In this document: positions 9,259 to 17,760 of the stretch, one piece after another
How the letters are laid out: each line of letters starts with the position of its first letter
How positions within the stretch are numbered: position 1 is the first letter of the stretch
Source: Neptunomonas antarctica
Lineage (GTDB): Bacteria; Pseudomonadota; Gammaproteobacteria; Pseudomonadales; Balneatricaceae
Assembly (NCBI RefSeq): GCF_001305295.1
Contig: NZ_LJSI01000027.1
Location: forward strand, 1 to 64,000
Direction: 5' to 3'
Length of the DNA: 64,000 bases
Position numbers and translations under genes: made by a program
Notes under the pieces: model-generated
The model's database searches: none
What the model saw: the letters and a program-made list of their open reading frames with translations, nothing else
Told to the model about the DNA's origin: nothing

Positions 9259-10863
9259 TCAGGGATTCTTAAATTCAGCGTTAGGACTCAGGTAAAACCA
9301 CCAGTTCAGCACCAGACACACCAGATAGAATACAGCAAAGCCATACAAGGCCATTTCTGGTGTAGCCATCTTAATCTGTTCACCAAACACCTGAGGGATA
9401 ACAAAAGCACCGTAAGCGGCTACCGCCGACGTCCAACCCAGTGCCGGGCCGGCCTGCTCTTTAGGGAAGACCATCGCAATGGTACGGAAAGTAGATCCGT
9501 TACCAATCCCAGTGGCAGCAAACAACACCAAGAACAAGCCCAGGAACGGTACAAAGTAAATTTCAGGCGTTTCCGACTGGTAAGCATCTTTAAGGAAGTA
9601 AGCAACGCCTAATGCGCTCGCTATCATCACGATAGAAACATAATGCGTTACGCGCGCGCCCCCTAGCTTATCAGCCATCCAGCCACCCACAGGACGAATG
9701 AAAGCACCGATAAACGGGCCCATCCATGCATACATCAGCGCAGACGGCCCATTAGCATTGATCACGCTATGCGTCATCACACCATCGACCATTAAATGCT
9801 GATAACCGAACACCACCTTTATAGCCAGCGCAAAACCGGCGGAGTAACCAATAAAACTACCAAAAGTACTGGTGTAGATAATACTCATTACCCAGGTATG
9901 CTTATTCTCAAAAATTTTAAACTGGCGCTTAAGATTAGGCTTGATATCCCCCGGCACCATTTTCATCAAGATAACCGTCAAAAACAGAATACCCAGAATA
10001 ACAGGCCATTTCAGCCAGCTAGGTCCCCCCATGCCCGTAGGTGCAGGCAGAATGATGTAAAGCCCGATAGCCGCGGTAAAGAAGCCGATCAGCAATAACC
10101 CCAGCACTTTTGACATGGCACCGACAGGAGAGCCGATATCCGGTGAAACATCATCCGTACGGATATTGTTCATACCAAACCAAGCGGCTATCGCTAGCGG
10201 TATTAATAACAATAACCACACAAAGCCTGCATTGTGGATATAGGTTTCAGTCCCGGCCGGAATTTTACCGATCAAGGTACCTGAGGTATTTTCCAGAATC
10301 ATCGGTTCACCGCCGAAAATACCGAATGTCATGACCAGCGGTACCAGAATCTGCATAGTGGTGACACCTGCATTACCCAGACCGGCATTCAGCCCCAGCG
10401 CTAAACCCTGCTGTTTCTTAGGAAAGAAAAAACTGATGTTAGACATGGAGGAAGCGAAGTTCCCACCACCAATACCCGACAAGAAGGCCAGTAACTGGAA
10501 CACCCACAGCGGTGTATCTTTATCCTGCAGCGCAAAGCCCGCACCAATAGCCGGAATCATCAGCAATGCTGTCGTAAAGAAGATAGTATTTCGTCCACCC
10601 GCGATACGGATAAAAAAGCTGCTCGGTATTCGTAAGGTTGCCCCTGTTAACCCCGCTATCGCCGATAAAGTAAAGAGATCAGCTTTGGCAAAATCAAAGC
10701 CGAGGTTAAGCATTTGTACCGTAATGATGCCCCAGTACAGCCAGACAGCGAAGCCGCACAATAAACTGGGAACCGAAATCCAGAGGTTGCGGCTAGCCAC
10801 AGCCTTTCCTTCGGACTCCCAGAATTGTTCATCTTCTACGTCCCATTTTTTTATATCAGACAT
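9259..10863 (-). CDS. narK2: NarK-family nitrate/nitrite transporter
   Basis: Inner-membrane MFS protein of 534 residues with about 12 hydrophobic helices. It has nitrate-signature-like glycine-rich helices, ALGLNAGLGNAGVTTMQ in the first half and ALGWTSAVAAYGAFVIPQ in the second, placing it in the NarK/NNP family. By position next to narG it corresponds to NarK2, often a nitrate/nitrite antiporter, but exchange mode cannot be read from sequence. It starts at 10863 with a TGGAG site, after an acidic cytoplasmic N-terminus (MSDIKKWDVEDEQFWE); the longer frame to 10935 is not supported. It lies 119 bp after narK1. Confidence 0.9.
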   Translation of the reverse strand: MSDIKKWDVEDEQFWESEGKAVASRNLWISVPSLLCGFAVWLYWGIITVQMLNLGFDFAKADLFTLSAIAGLTGATLRIPSSFFIRIAGGRNTIFFTTALLMIPAIGAGFALQDKDTPLWVFQLLAFLSGIGGGNFASSMSNISFFFPKKQQGLALGLNAGLGNAGVTTMQILVPLVMTFGIFGGEPMILENTSGTLIGKIPAGTETYIHNAGFVWLLLLIPLAIAAWFGMNNIRTDDVSPDIGSPVGAMSKVLGLLLIGFFTAAIGLYIILPAPTGMGGPSWLKWPVILGILFLTVILMKMVPGDIKPNLKRQFKIFENKHTWVMSIIYTSTFGSFIGYSAGFALAIKVVFGYQHLMVDGVMTHSVINANGPSALMYAWMGPFIGAFIRPVGGWMADKLGGARVTHYVSIVMIASALGVAYFLKDAYQSETPEIYFVPFLGLFLVLFAATGIGNGSTFRTIAMVFPKEQAGPALGWTSAVAAYGAFVIPQVFGEQIKMATPEMALYGFAVFYLVCLVLNWWFYLSPNAEFKNP

Positions 10864-10982
10864 ATTTTTTCTCCAGAGTGAAAGCAGCGGTAGCCTAATG
10901 ACGCCATCTGCATTCGATCTACATAAACTAAACAACCTGATATCTATCTACCGGATCAGCAGCGGACATCAGCCATTTATAA

Positions 10983-12263
10983 CTAAGAATCGTCTTTCAG
11001 AAAGTTATTGCGGATCGCTTCCTGCAATCGGGTACGTCGCTCTTCAACGGAGATGCCGTAATACATGACGCACATACACACCGCCAACACTCCGTAAAGC
11101 AACATAAAGCAAGAGCTGCGAACTCCCATCGTATCGGCCACCAGACCGAACAGGACTGGCAGAACAAATCCGCCAATCGCACCCAACATGCCCACCATGC
11201 CTCCGACTACACCCATTCTTTCCGGGTAGTAGTCGTAAACAAGACGAAACACGCTGGCCTTCCCAAAACCCATAGCCACACCCATCACCATCACTAAAAC
11301 AGTAAACAACCAGACCGGCATATCGATCACGAACGTCGTGTCCTCACGAATTCCGTGAACTGTCATGGTGGTAGGGGGATAGGAAAGGAAAAACAGGCAA
11401 ACAAGACAGACCCAGAAAACACTCCAATTAACATGGCGTGCCCCCAGATGATCTGCACTCCAGCCGCCCAGAATACGCGTCAGCGCACCGGGAAGCGTAA
11501 ACATCAACGTCAGAAATGAAGCAGTCTGGATATCCAGACCATAATGGCTGACGTAGTAGTCTGGTAGCCATAATGCCAGCGCAATATAACCACCAAAAAC
11601 AAAGAAATAATAAAGTCCGAAACGCCACACACGCGCATCGGCCAAGGGTTTAATCTGTTCGGCTAACGTTGAGATGCGATGCGGTTGACGCCCTGCTTGC
11701 TGGTCTTCATCGGTTAACATCCAGAACAGAAAGGCCAGTAACAGCAATACAACCCCATAAGCGGTAGGTGCCATACGCCAACCATAGGCAATAATAATTA
11801 ATGGTGCGATCAGATTAGTAATCGCAGCTCCCAGATTGCCGGCACCAAAAATCCCCATGGCTAAGCCTTGAGAGCGTTCACTGGAACGCGACGAGACAAA
11901 ATGAATACCGATACTGAACATACTGCCAGAGGCACCCACGCCTAATCCCAATAGCAGGTAGTGATTGAACGTTGAGGCATAAGAAAAAAGAAACAAAGGA
12001 ACACTGACAAACAGCAACAAAGCGACAATCAGCCTTCTGCTACCCCAGCGCTCTGCCAGAATACCCATTGGCAGGCGAAGTAAGGCGCCCGTAAGAATCG
12101 GGGTTGCCACCAGCACGCCAAACTGGGTATCAGAAAGTAACAGGTCATTCTTAATTTGCAGGCCAATAACAGACACTAATGTCCACACCGCAAAACACGC
12201 GGAAAAGACCAGTGTGGCCATCGCGATCGCGGATATCTGCTGCTGGTTACTGTTGCCTATCAT
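10983..12263 (-). CDS. narK1: NarK1-type nitrate transporter
   Basis: A 426-residue MFS protein with about 12 helices and the two NNP-family signatures, GIFGAGNLGAAITN and GGMVGMLGAIGGFVLP. In pseudomonads the first of two nar transporters is NarK1, linked to proton-driven nitrate uptake; this is the likely role. The ATG at 12263 has an AGGTG ribosome site; an upstream in-frame TTG at 12278 is less likely. It is divergent from narX and sits behind an FNR box and NarL site, so anaerobiosis and nitrate should both raise its expression. narK2 follows on the same strand. Confidence 0.9.
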   Translation of the reverse strand: MIGNSNQQQISAIAMATLVFSACFAVWTLVSVIGLQIKNDLLLSDTQFGVLVATPILTGALLRLPMGILAERWGSRRLIVALLLFVSVPLFLFSYASTFNHYLLLGLGVGASGSMFSIGIHFVSSRSSERSQGLAMGIFGAGNLGAAITNLIAPLIIIAYGWRMAPTAYGVVLLLLAFLFWMLTDEDQQAGRQPHRISTLAEQIKPLADARVWRFGLYYFFVFGGYIALALWLPDYYVSHYGLDIQTASFLTLMFTLPGALTRILGGWSADHLGARHVNWSVFWVCLVCLFFLSYPPTTMTVHGIREDTTFVIDMPVWLFTVLVMVMGVAMGFGKASVFRLVYDYYPERMGVVGGMVGMLGAIGGFVLPVLFGLVADTMGVRSSCFMLLYGVLAVCMCVMYYGISVEERRTRLQEAIRNNFLKDDS

Positions 12264-12297
12264 CGAACACCTGTTCAAACTGAGATGAATGCGTACG

Positions 12298-12339
12298 ACG
12301 GTAAGCCTGTATTGATTATATTTTGTTGACCGAAATCAA
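12298..12339 (-). promoter_or_regulatory. FNR-dependent narK1 promoter
   Basis: On the minus strand TTGATTTCGGTCAA (12326-12339) matches the FNR consensus at 9 of 10 positions. A weak -10 candidate TACCGT (12298-12303) lies 22 bp downstream, giving a start near 12291 and a leader of about 28 nt. A perfect TATAAT occurs closer to the box (12315-12320), but no matching -35 is seen for it. Confidence 0.72.
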
Positions 12340-12376
12340 AGCTTAACCTTATGATTAACGTCAGGTTTTTCTAAAA

Positions 12377-12392
12377 TACCTCTTTATAGGTA
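12377..12392. promoter_or_regulatory. Perfect NarL/NarP 7-2-7 site between narK1 and narX
   Basis: TACCTCT, two bases, then ATAGGTA: both half sites fit TACYNMT as an inverted pair with the 2-bp spacing preferred by NarL and NarP. A third heptamer, TACCACT, overlaps the right edge (12391-12397). The centre is 52 bp from the narK1 FNR box centre, about -93.5 for narK1. Being in the divergent gap it could also autoregulate narXL. Confidence 0.85.
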
Positions 12393-12521
12393 CCACTTTA
12401 TAGCTTTGTAACCACATGATTTTGCTGATATTTTGCTTAAGCATTAAACAATACATCCAGAATGCTGTTTACAATGATATCTTTATGAGTATTCAGCTAT
12501 GTCAGAGGCAGATTTACGCTA

Positions 12522-14339
12522 ATGCACTTTTTCAAACAGTCAATTATTGCTCGATTAGGCGCGGCCATGTTGGCCATCAGCATCATGGCTGTCGTTAGTA
12601 TGATTGGTTCCGTGATTGTTGCAGAAAGCACTCAGGGAGACGCCGCCGGCATCAATTTGGCAGGTTCGCTACGCATGCTGTCTTACCGGATTATTGCCGA
12701 AACAGGACAATACTCCCACGACCAGACAGACGAACGACGCTCGAAGGTACAACACACTATCTCTGAATTTGAAAAGCGCATCAGTAGCCCAATACTTAAA
12801 GAAGTGATCCCACAAGAGGGTGACCATGACCTCTATCGGCTTCATTCGAATTTAAAGAAAGATTGGCATGAACAGATTCTGCCCGCACTGGATCAGATGC
12901 TGACTGATGCAAGCTCCACACCAGAGTACATCGATAAAATTGAGCTATTTGTTCATCGTATTGATCAAATGGTGCAGTTACTCGAACGCAGTACCGAGTC
13001 AAAAATAAAGTTATTAAGTCTGGTTCAGGGTATCAGCCTGTTTATGACCGTACTGATCATTCTCATCGCTATGCTGGATATCAAAAATAATGTCGTTCTA
13101 CCCTTGCAGGAATTAGTTCAGATGGCTCGCCGTGCCAGCCGTGGTGATCTTGCCGCACGGGTGGAATATGAAAGCCAGGACGAACTCGGTGTACTGGGTG
13201 ATTCGTTTAACCATATGGCCGAAGAGTTATCTAAAATTTATACGGATCTTGAACAGCGGGTACAGAAAAAAACAGCGCAGTTACAGCAGTCTAATGAAGC
13301 ATTGCAGTTACTTTATGACACCACTCGCTGCTTTAATCGCAAAGAGGATATCTGCCGCCGTTTAATGCCTGTGATGCAGCAGTTAGAAACAGTCACTCCC
13401 TTTGGTCCCATCAAAGTTACACTATGCGAGCCCAACAATAAAAAAAGTTATCGACAGCTCACCACACAATCCTTAGAACGGCCCGAAGATTGCCGGGTTC
13501 TCAGTTGTAATAGCTGCATAGTGCAAGATCTCGACCCTCGTACTCACAAAACACTCACCTTGCCTATCCAGACACGAGAAACCTACTTTGGGGAGTTTAA
13601 TGCGCAATTCCTACCGCACTCGCCGCCGACTCAATCCGAAATAAAACTGGTAGAAACCATTGTCGAAAACCTTGCCATCTCAATGTCTCTGGAATTAAAG
13701 GCTGAACAGGAACAACATTTGTCCCTGATTGAAGAACGATCAGTGATTGCCAGAGAGCTACATGACTCACTGGCGCAGTCACTTTCATATCTGAAAATCC
13801 AGGTAGCACGCCTGCATATTCTGCGAAAAAAGAACGCCAATGCAGAACAAATTAACGACGTAGTGGATGAGTTGAAAGAGGGGTTGAACAACGCTTACCG
13901 ACAGTTAAGAGAGCTGCTGACCACCTTCCGCCTTAAGCTTGATGCTCCGGGGCTTGAACACGCGCTTGAAACTACCATCAATGAGTTTTCAGAGCGCTTA
14001 GGCACGCCAATAAATTATCATTATGGCATCCACCATCTGACATTAACGCCCAACGAAGAGATCCATGTGCTGCAATTGCTCAGAGAAGCACTGGCAAATG
14101 TTGTCAAACATGCACAGGCAACTGATGTGAAAGTATCCATCACGGCGGAGCGAGACAATATCAGCGTTTGTATCCAGGATAATGGTATTGGTTTACCTGC
14201 AAATCAGGAACTGACCAACCATTATGGACTGGTCATTATGCAAGACAGGGCCGCCACTATTAACGGCAAGTTGAGCGTTGCCAACCAGTCATGCGGTGGT
14301 ACCCGGGTTTTGCTAACATTCACAACAAAACATCATTAA
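12522..14339 (+). CDS. narX: Nitrate/nitrite sensor histidine kinase
   Basis: Inner-membrane sensor kinase of 605 residues. Transmembrane helix 1 (about 11-34) is followed by the periplasmic P-box, which binds nitrate ([18 protein letters not shown], 35-52), then helix 2 (about 165-187), a HAMP linker, a central module with Cys324, Cys329 and Cys332 as in NarX, a HisKA_3 H-box with His414 ([11 protein letters not shown]) and a C-terminal ATPase domain with N ([10 protein letters not shown]), G1 (DNGIGLP) and G2 boxes. Its partner narL starts 23 bp downstream. It is divergent from narK1 with the NarL site between them, which suggests autoregulation. Confidence 0.96.
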   Translation: MHFFKQSIIARLGAAMLAISIMAVVSMIGSVIVAESTQGDAAGINLAGSLRMLSYRIIAETGQYSHDQTDERRSKVQHTISEFEKRISSPILKEVIPQEGDHDLYRLHSNLKKDWHEQILPALDQMLTDASSTPEYIDKIELFVHRIDQMVQLLERSTESKIKLLSLVQGISLFMTVLIILIAMLDIKNNVVLPLQELVQMARRASRGDLAARVEYESQDELGVLGDSFNHMAEELSKIYTDLEQRVQKKTAQLQQSNEALQLLYDTTRCFNRKEDICRRLMPVMQQLETVTPFGPIKVTLCEPNNKKSYRQLTTQSLERPEDCRVLSCNSCIVQDLDPRTHKTLTLPIQTRETYFGEFNAQFLPHSPPTQSEIKLVETIVENLAISMSLELKAEQEQHLSLIEERSVIARELHDSLAQSLSYLKIQVARLHILRKKNANAEQINDVVDELKEGLNNAYRQLRELLTTFRLKLDAPGLEHALETTINEFSERLGTPINYHYGIHHLTLTPNEEIHVLQLLREALANVVKHAQATDVKVSITAERDNISVCIQDNGIGLPANQELTNHYGLVIMQDRAATINGKLSVANQSCGGTRVLLTFTTKHH

Positions 14340-14362
14340 GTCGATCAATAAGGACTCTATCT

Positions 14363-15043
14363 ATGCGTGAAACCATTTTGAGTGAAACTGTATTGAATGA
14401 AACAATACCTGCCACCATTTTACTGATAGATGATCACCCGCTGTTACGAAAAGGCGTAAAGCAGCTTATCGAACTGGATGATGAGCTTAAGGTAATAGCA
14501 GAAGCAAGTAACGCCATCGATGGCATCAAAATGGCCAAGGAAACGGAACCTGATCTTATTCTGCTTGACCTGAACATGCCCAATATCAATGGCATCGAAA
14601 CACTTAAAATGCTCCGCGATGAAGAAGTTGCCTCACGCGTGATCGTCTTTACTGTATCTGATAATGAAGAAGACGTAGTCGCTGCACTAAAAGCCGGAGC
14701 CGACGGTTATCTGCTGAAAGATATGGAACCCGAAGAATTACTGGCCAGCCTGCATCAGGCAGCCTTAGGCAAAGTCGTTATCAGCGATAAGTTAACCACC
14801 CTGCTTGCACAAGCACTGCAATCGGGACGTAGCAGTAACAAATCAGATATCAGTAGCCTGACACCCAGAGAAAAGCAGATTATCAAACTGATTGCCGGTG
14901 GCTTACCCAATAAACTGATCGCCCGTAAACTCAACATCACCGAAGGTACAGTCAAAGTACACGTAAAACACTTGCTGAAAAAACTACATTTACGCTCACG
15001 CGTTGAAGTCGCTGTTTGGGCAGTACAGGAAGGGCTTAGGTAA
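14363..15043 (+). CDS. narL: Nitrate/nitrite response regulator
   Basis: DNA-binding response regulator of 226 residues, partner of NarX. The receiver domain (about 17-135) has the acidic pair DDH, the phosphoacceptor Asp69 (LILLDLNMP), a conserved Thr and the Lys of LLKD. The C-terminal LuxR/FixJ helix-turn-helix (about 160-220) reads [15 protein letters not shown] and [12 protein letters not shown]. The start at 14363 has a TAAGGA site; the frame extends back into narX but that part is not NarL. It is expected to bind the heptamer pairs at 9057, 12377 and 25338. Orthology to NarL rather than NarP rests on linkage to narX. Confidence 0.95.
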   Translation: MRETILSETVLNETIPATILLIDDHPLLRKGVKQLIELDDELKVIAEASNAIDGIKMAKETEPDLILLDLNMPNINGIETLKMLRDEEVASRVIVFTVSDNEEDVVAALKAGADGYLLKDMEPEELLASLHQAALGKVVISDKLTTLLAQALQSGRSSNKSDISSLTPREKQIIKLIAGGLPNKLIARKLNITEGTVKVHVKHLLKKLHLRSRVEVAVWAVQEGLR

Positions 15044-15080
15044 GGCTGAAGTTAAGCTGATACACCTTGTAATATGATAA

Positions 15081-15365
15081 CTATACGTCACCTTGTGTAG
15101 TAATCGCTGGCGTGTCCCCTTCGACAGGAAGATCTTTGACACTCTTTAACTTAGCCGAGAATTCTTGACGGACGCTGTCATCAAGAATAGCTTCTGCTAT
15201 CTTCTCGGCAACGGCCTCATTAACGCCTTGTGCCTCAATGATTTCGGCGATGTAATACAGTACATCAGTACGGTTATCCATGTCTTTGGCGAGTTTGAGA
15301 TCCATATATTCCCCAATTACTAAACCTTTCTTACTGATGACTTGATGGACCGTGCGGATGGTCAT
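15081..15365 (-). CDS. yebG: YebG-like SOS-regulated small protein
   Basis: A 94-residue, mainly helical soluble protein resembling the YebG family, known as DNA-damage-inducible but of unclear biochemical role. The similarity I see is the pattern KLAKDMDNRTDVLYYIAEII after a short beta start, and similar length. The ATG has a GGGGAG site. Its promoter region carries a consensus LexA box 26 bp upstream of the start codon, which strongly supports SOS control and hence the family call. It converges on narL from the opposite strand. Confidence 0.78.
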   Translation of the reverse strand: MTIRTVHQVISKKGLVIGEYMDLKLAKDMDNRTDVLYYIAEIIEAQGVNEAVAEKIAEAILDDSVRQEFSAKLKSVKDLPVEGDTPAITTQGDV

Positions 15366-15390
15366 ACTGTCTCCCCATTAGGCATAAATG

Positions 15391-15406
15391 CTGTTTATTT
15401 ATACAG
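15391..15406. promoter_or_regulatory. LexA (SOS) box of yebG
   Basis: CTGTTTATTTATACAG fits the gammaproteobacterial LexA consensus CTGT-N8-ACAG with an AT-rich centre. It lies just upstream of the yebG-like gene, where repressor would block transcription until DNA damage. Confidence 0.88.
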
Positions 15407-15498
15407 TATACGTAGTCCACATATTTATGCAAGCCAACATCAGGAGGGATACAATGCTCTTCCGGAAATTCCTTCAAACAATACGCCACAGACACGAA

Positions 15499-15521
15499 AA
15501 AGCCGCGAAGATCGCGGCTTT
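15499..15521. terminator. Intrinsic terminator after phasin gene
   Basis: A 10-bp inverted repeat (AAAGCCGCGA, loop AGA, TCGCGGCTTT) ends in A and T tracts. It lies 40 bp downstream of the phasin stop on the minus strand and upstream of the LexA-controlled promoter, insulating the two genes. Confidence 0.85.
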
Positions 15522-15561
15522 AGAAATAACGTTAGCGTATCAATGTATTTCCTTTAGCGCA

Positions 15562-16026
15562 TTAATGAGCGCTTTTCTGTGACGCAGTTTTTGCTGTAGA
15601 AGGTGGTTTCTTGCCTATCATTTCAGGCGAAAAAGATTTCGTTACTTCTTCGAGTTTTTCCTGAGAAGTCTGCATAAATTTAGTCACATTATCCAATCCA
15701 TACACCTCAGTCATCTCAGAAACGCTTTTTTCAATGAGATCCATGAACTGCTCTTTAGCAGCGGCCAGTGTCGCCATGTCTTTTTCTGCAACATTATTCA
15801 ACCTGGCTTCCAGATCTTTGAAGTATTTAATCTGCAATTCAAAAGCAGCTTTAGGCTCTTTAACTTCGCTTAACGCTTTCATTTGAGCTACACCAGCATT
15901 GAACATATCTGTCATATACTCAGTTTGAATAGAGATCAACTGTTCTGCTGTTGATTTATTAACTTCAGCCATAGTGGTAATAGGCTTCATTTTTTCTGTC
16001 ATATCTTTAATCATATCTTCACGCAT
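15562..16026 (-). CDS. Phasin family protein
   Basis: Small amphipathic helical protein of 154 residues of the phasin type, which coats polyhydroxyalkanoate granules. The body is one long heptad-like helix (about 15-125), followed by a Pro/Lys/Ala-rich tail (KPPSTAKTASQKS) as in many PhaP proteins. I favour the ATG at 16026 with a GAGG site over one at 16050. No phaA, phaB or phaC gene is in the window, so a granule role is inferred from the fold only. A strong terminator follows. Family call good, substrate unproven. Confidence 0.8.
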   Translation of the reverse strand: MREDMIKDMTEKMKPITTMAEVNKSTAEQLISIQTEYMTDMFNAGVAQMKALSEVKEPKAAFELQIKYFKDLEARLNNVAEKDMATLAAAKEQFMDLIEKSVSEMTEVYGLDNVTKFMQTSQEKLEEVTKSFSPEMIGKKPPSTAKTASQKSAH

Positions 16027-16350
16027 TTTATAATCCTCAGTAAGCATCATTAAGTTTATTTCTCAGGTCGCACATATACATTAAATAGAGTGATATTTGT
16101 GCTTACCTATTGTTACCTGTGGTTGTGTAAGAAACTAAATACAACCTTTTATTATTTATAATTATGAGTATTTGCACACCTAAATCAATGCAATTGAGCG
16201 GTACTTAAATAAAATTAAGTCTTATAAATTTATTATTAAGTTCACTGCAAAGTGGGATTTTTAATCAAAGAATTTGTTATATAATGATTTTTTAATATAC
16301 ATATATAATTAAACGTTTATCACTCCATATCAGACACTCTGGAAATTTTG
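16027..16350. other. AT-rich divergent intergenic region
   Basis: This 324-bp gap separates the divergent phasin and RND adaptor genes. It is markedly AT-rich and holds no convincing gene. A perfect TATAAT (16280-16285) reads toward the RND operon about 66 bp before its start, but I see no good -35 element with it. No palindrome typical of a repressor site stood out. Confidence 0.5.
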
Positions 16351-17760
16351 ATGAAAGCTTATTTTCAAAAACCTTATATGTTTTTTATCGTTGTTTTCAT
16401 CGGTATCGCTATTGCGGCTTATCTGATAAAAAGCAAGCCCGCTATCGAACACGCTGATACGGCAATGCCTCCTAAATCTGTAGACGTGATCACAGTACGT
16501 GCCATTCCTATAAGCCCTCACGTCACCGCTTATGGAACCGTTGAACCGTCGGTGTCGTTGAAGATAAAGGCCCAGGTTAGCGGCAAGGTCAGCTACCTTC
16601 ATCCAAACTTGCAATCCGGTGCCAGTATTTCAGCAGGCACGCTGGTTATTAAAATTGATCAACAAGACTCGCAAATATCACTCAATCAAAGCGAAGCTGA
16701 TTTACGTGCCAATCAGTCTGCTTTAGCGCAGCTGGATGAAGAAGAAAAGACGACCCGACGCTCGTTGCAATATGCCAAAGAGAACCTGCGTGTAGGCGAG
16801 CAGGAACTGGCAAGAATCAGAGATATCTGGGATAAGCAGTTAATATCACGCTCTACACTGGATGCAGAAGAGCAGAAAGTATTACAGCTTCGCCAGAGCA
16901 CCGCCAATTTGCAAGGTACACTCAATAGCTACGTCAGTCGTCGCAACGCAATCCAGGCCCAAATAGAACGCGCCAGTGAGCAGGTTAAAGGTCAGACGAC
17001 TACGTTAGGTCGTACCGAAATATATATGCCTTTTGATGCACGCGTAGGTGCTGTACTGATAGAAAAAGACGAATATGTTTCAGTGGGCACTTATTTGTTT
17101 GAAGCACTGGCGACCAATCGTATTGAGGTCAATGCACAATTACCTGTCCAGCAGATGCGAACACTGGTGAGTAGTGGCCTTGCCGAGGGTAACATCAACA
17201 TTCAGGGTGCCGATTTAAGCCTGATTCTGGAGCAACTTCAGCTCGTCGCCAATGTCCGTCTTGTGGGCGGCAGCACTGAGGCTGTCTGGGCAGCAAAACT
17301 GTTACGTTTCAGCGAATCTGTTGATCCTGTTCGCAGGACATTAGGCGTGGTTGTTGCTGTGGATAATCCTTATCAGAAAGTCATTCCGGGAAAACGTCCG
17401 CCGCTCATTAAAGGGATGTTCACCGCGGTTGATCTGTATGCACCCGAATATTCTGCCCTTATCATCCCCCGCAGTGCTCTGCATGAAGGCCGGGTATATA
17501 TCGCTAATGCAGACCAGCAACTGGAGATCCGACCGGTCTCTGTGCAGTTCCAACAAGGAAATCTGCTCGTTATCGACGCGGGACTGAACGCTGGTGAACA
17601 GATTATCATTAACGACCTTATCCCTGTGATTGAGGGCATGCCGCTTCAACCAATCCTGAATACTCAATTTGAAATGAATTTACAACACCGCGCCAAAAAA
17701 CCGGAAATAGTGAATCCCGATATAGTTCTCGAGGTTAACACCGGCGGAGCGCCACAATGA
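16351..17760 (+). CDS. RND efflux periplasmic adaptor (membrane fusion protein)
   Basis: HlyD/AcrA-type adaptor linking an inner-membrane RND pump to an outer-membrane channel. The 469-residue protein has an N-terminal membrane anchor (about 9-27), a first half-lipoyl motif (AQVSGKVSYLHPNLQSGA), a long coiled-coil hairpin (about 105-215), the second lipoyl half (GRTEIYMPFDARVGAVLIE) and a C-terminal beta domain. The start is the ATG at 16351. Its stop overlaps the pump gene as ATGA, so the two are translationally coupled. No outer-membrane channel gene is linked. The substrate cannot be told. Confidence 0.93.
   Translation: MKAYFQKPYMFFIVVFIGIAIAAYLIKSKPAIEHADTAMPPKSVDVITVRAIPISPHVTAYGTVEPSVSLKIKAQVSGKVSYLHPNLQSGASISAGTLVIKIDQQDSQISLNQSEADLRANQSALAQLDEEEKTTRRSLQYAKENLRVGEQELARIRDIWDKQLISRSTLDAEEQKVLQLRQSTANLQGTLNSYVSRRNAIQAQIERASEQVKGQTTTLGRTEIYMPFDARVGAVLIEKDEYVSVGTYLFEALATNRIEVNAQLPVQQMRTLVSSGLAEGNINIQGADLSLILEQLQLVANVRLVGGSTEAVWAAKLLRFSESVDPVRRTLGVVVAVDNPYQKVIPGKRPPLIKGMFTAVDLYAPEYSALIIPRSALHEGRVYIANADQQLEIRPVSVQFQQGNLLVIDAGLNAGEQIIINDLIPVIEGMPLQPILNTQFEMNLQHRAKKPEIVNPDIVLEVNTGGAPQ

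Noticed and set aside
10331-11068. 245-codon plus-strand frame opposite narK2
   Set aside because: Antisense to a membrane-protein gene, where long mirror frames are common; no ribosome site or family match.
12315-12320. Perfect TATAAT as a main -10 for narK1
   Set aside because: It is only 5 bp from the FNR box and lacks a -35 at 16-18 bp; FNR spacing points to the downstream element, although weak.
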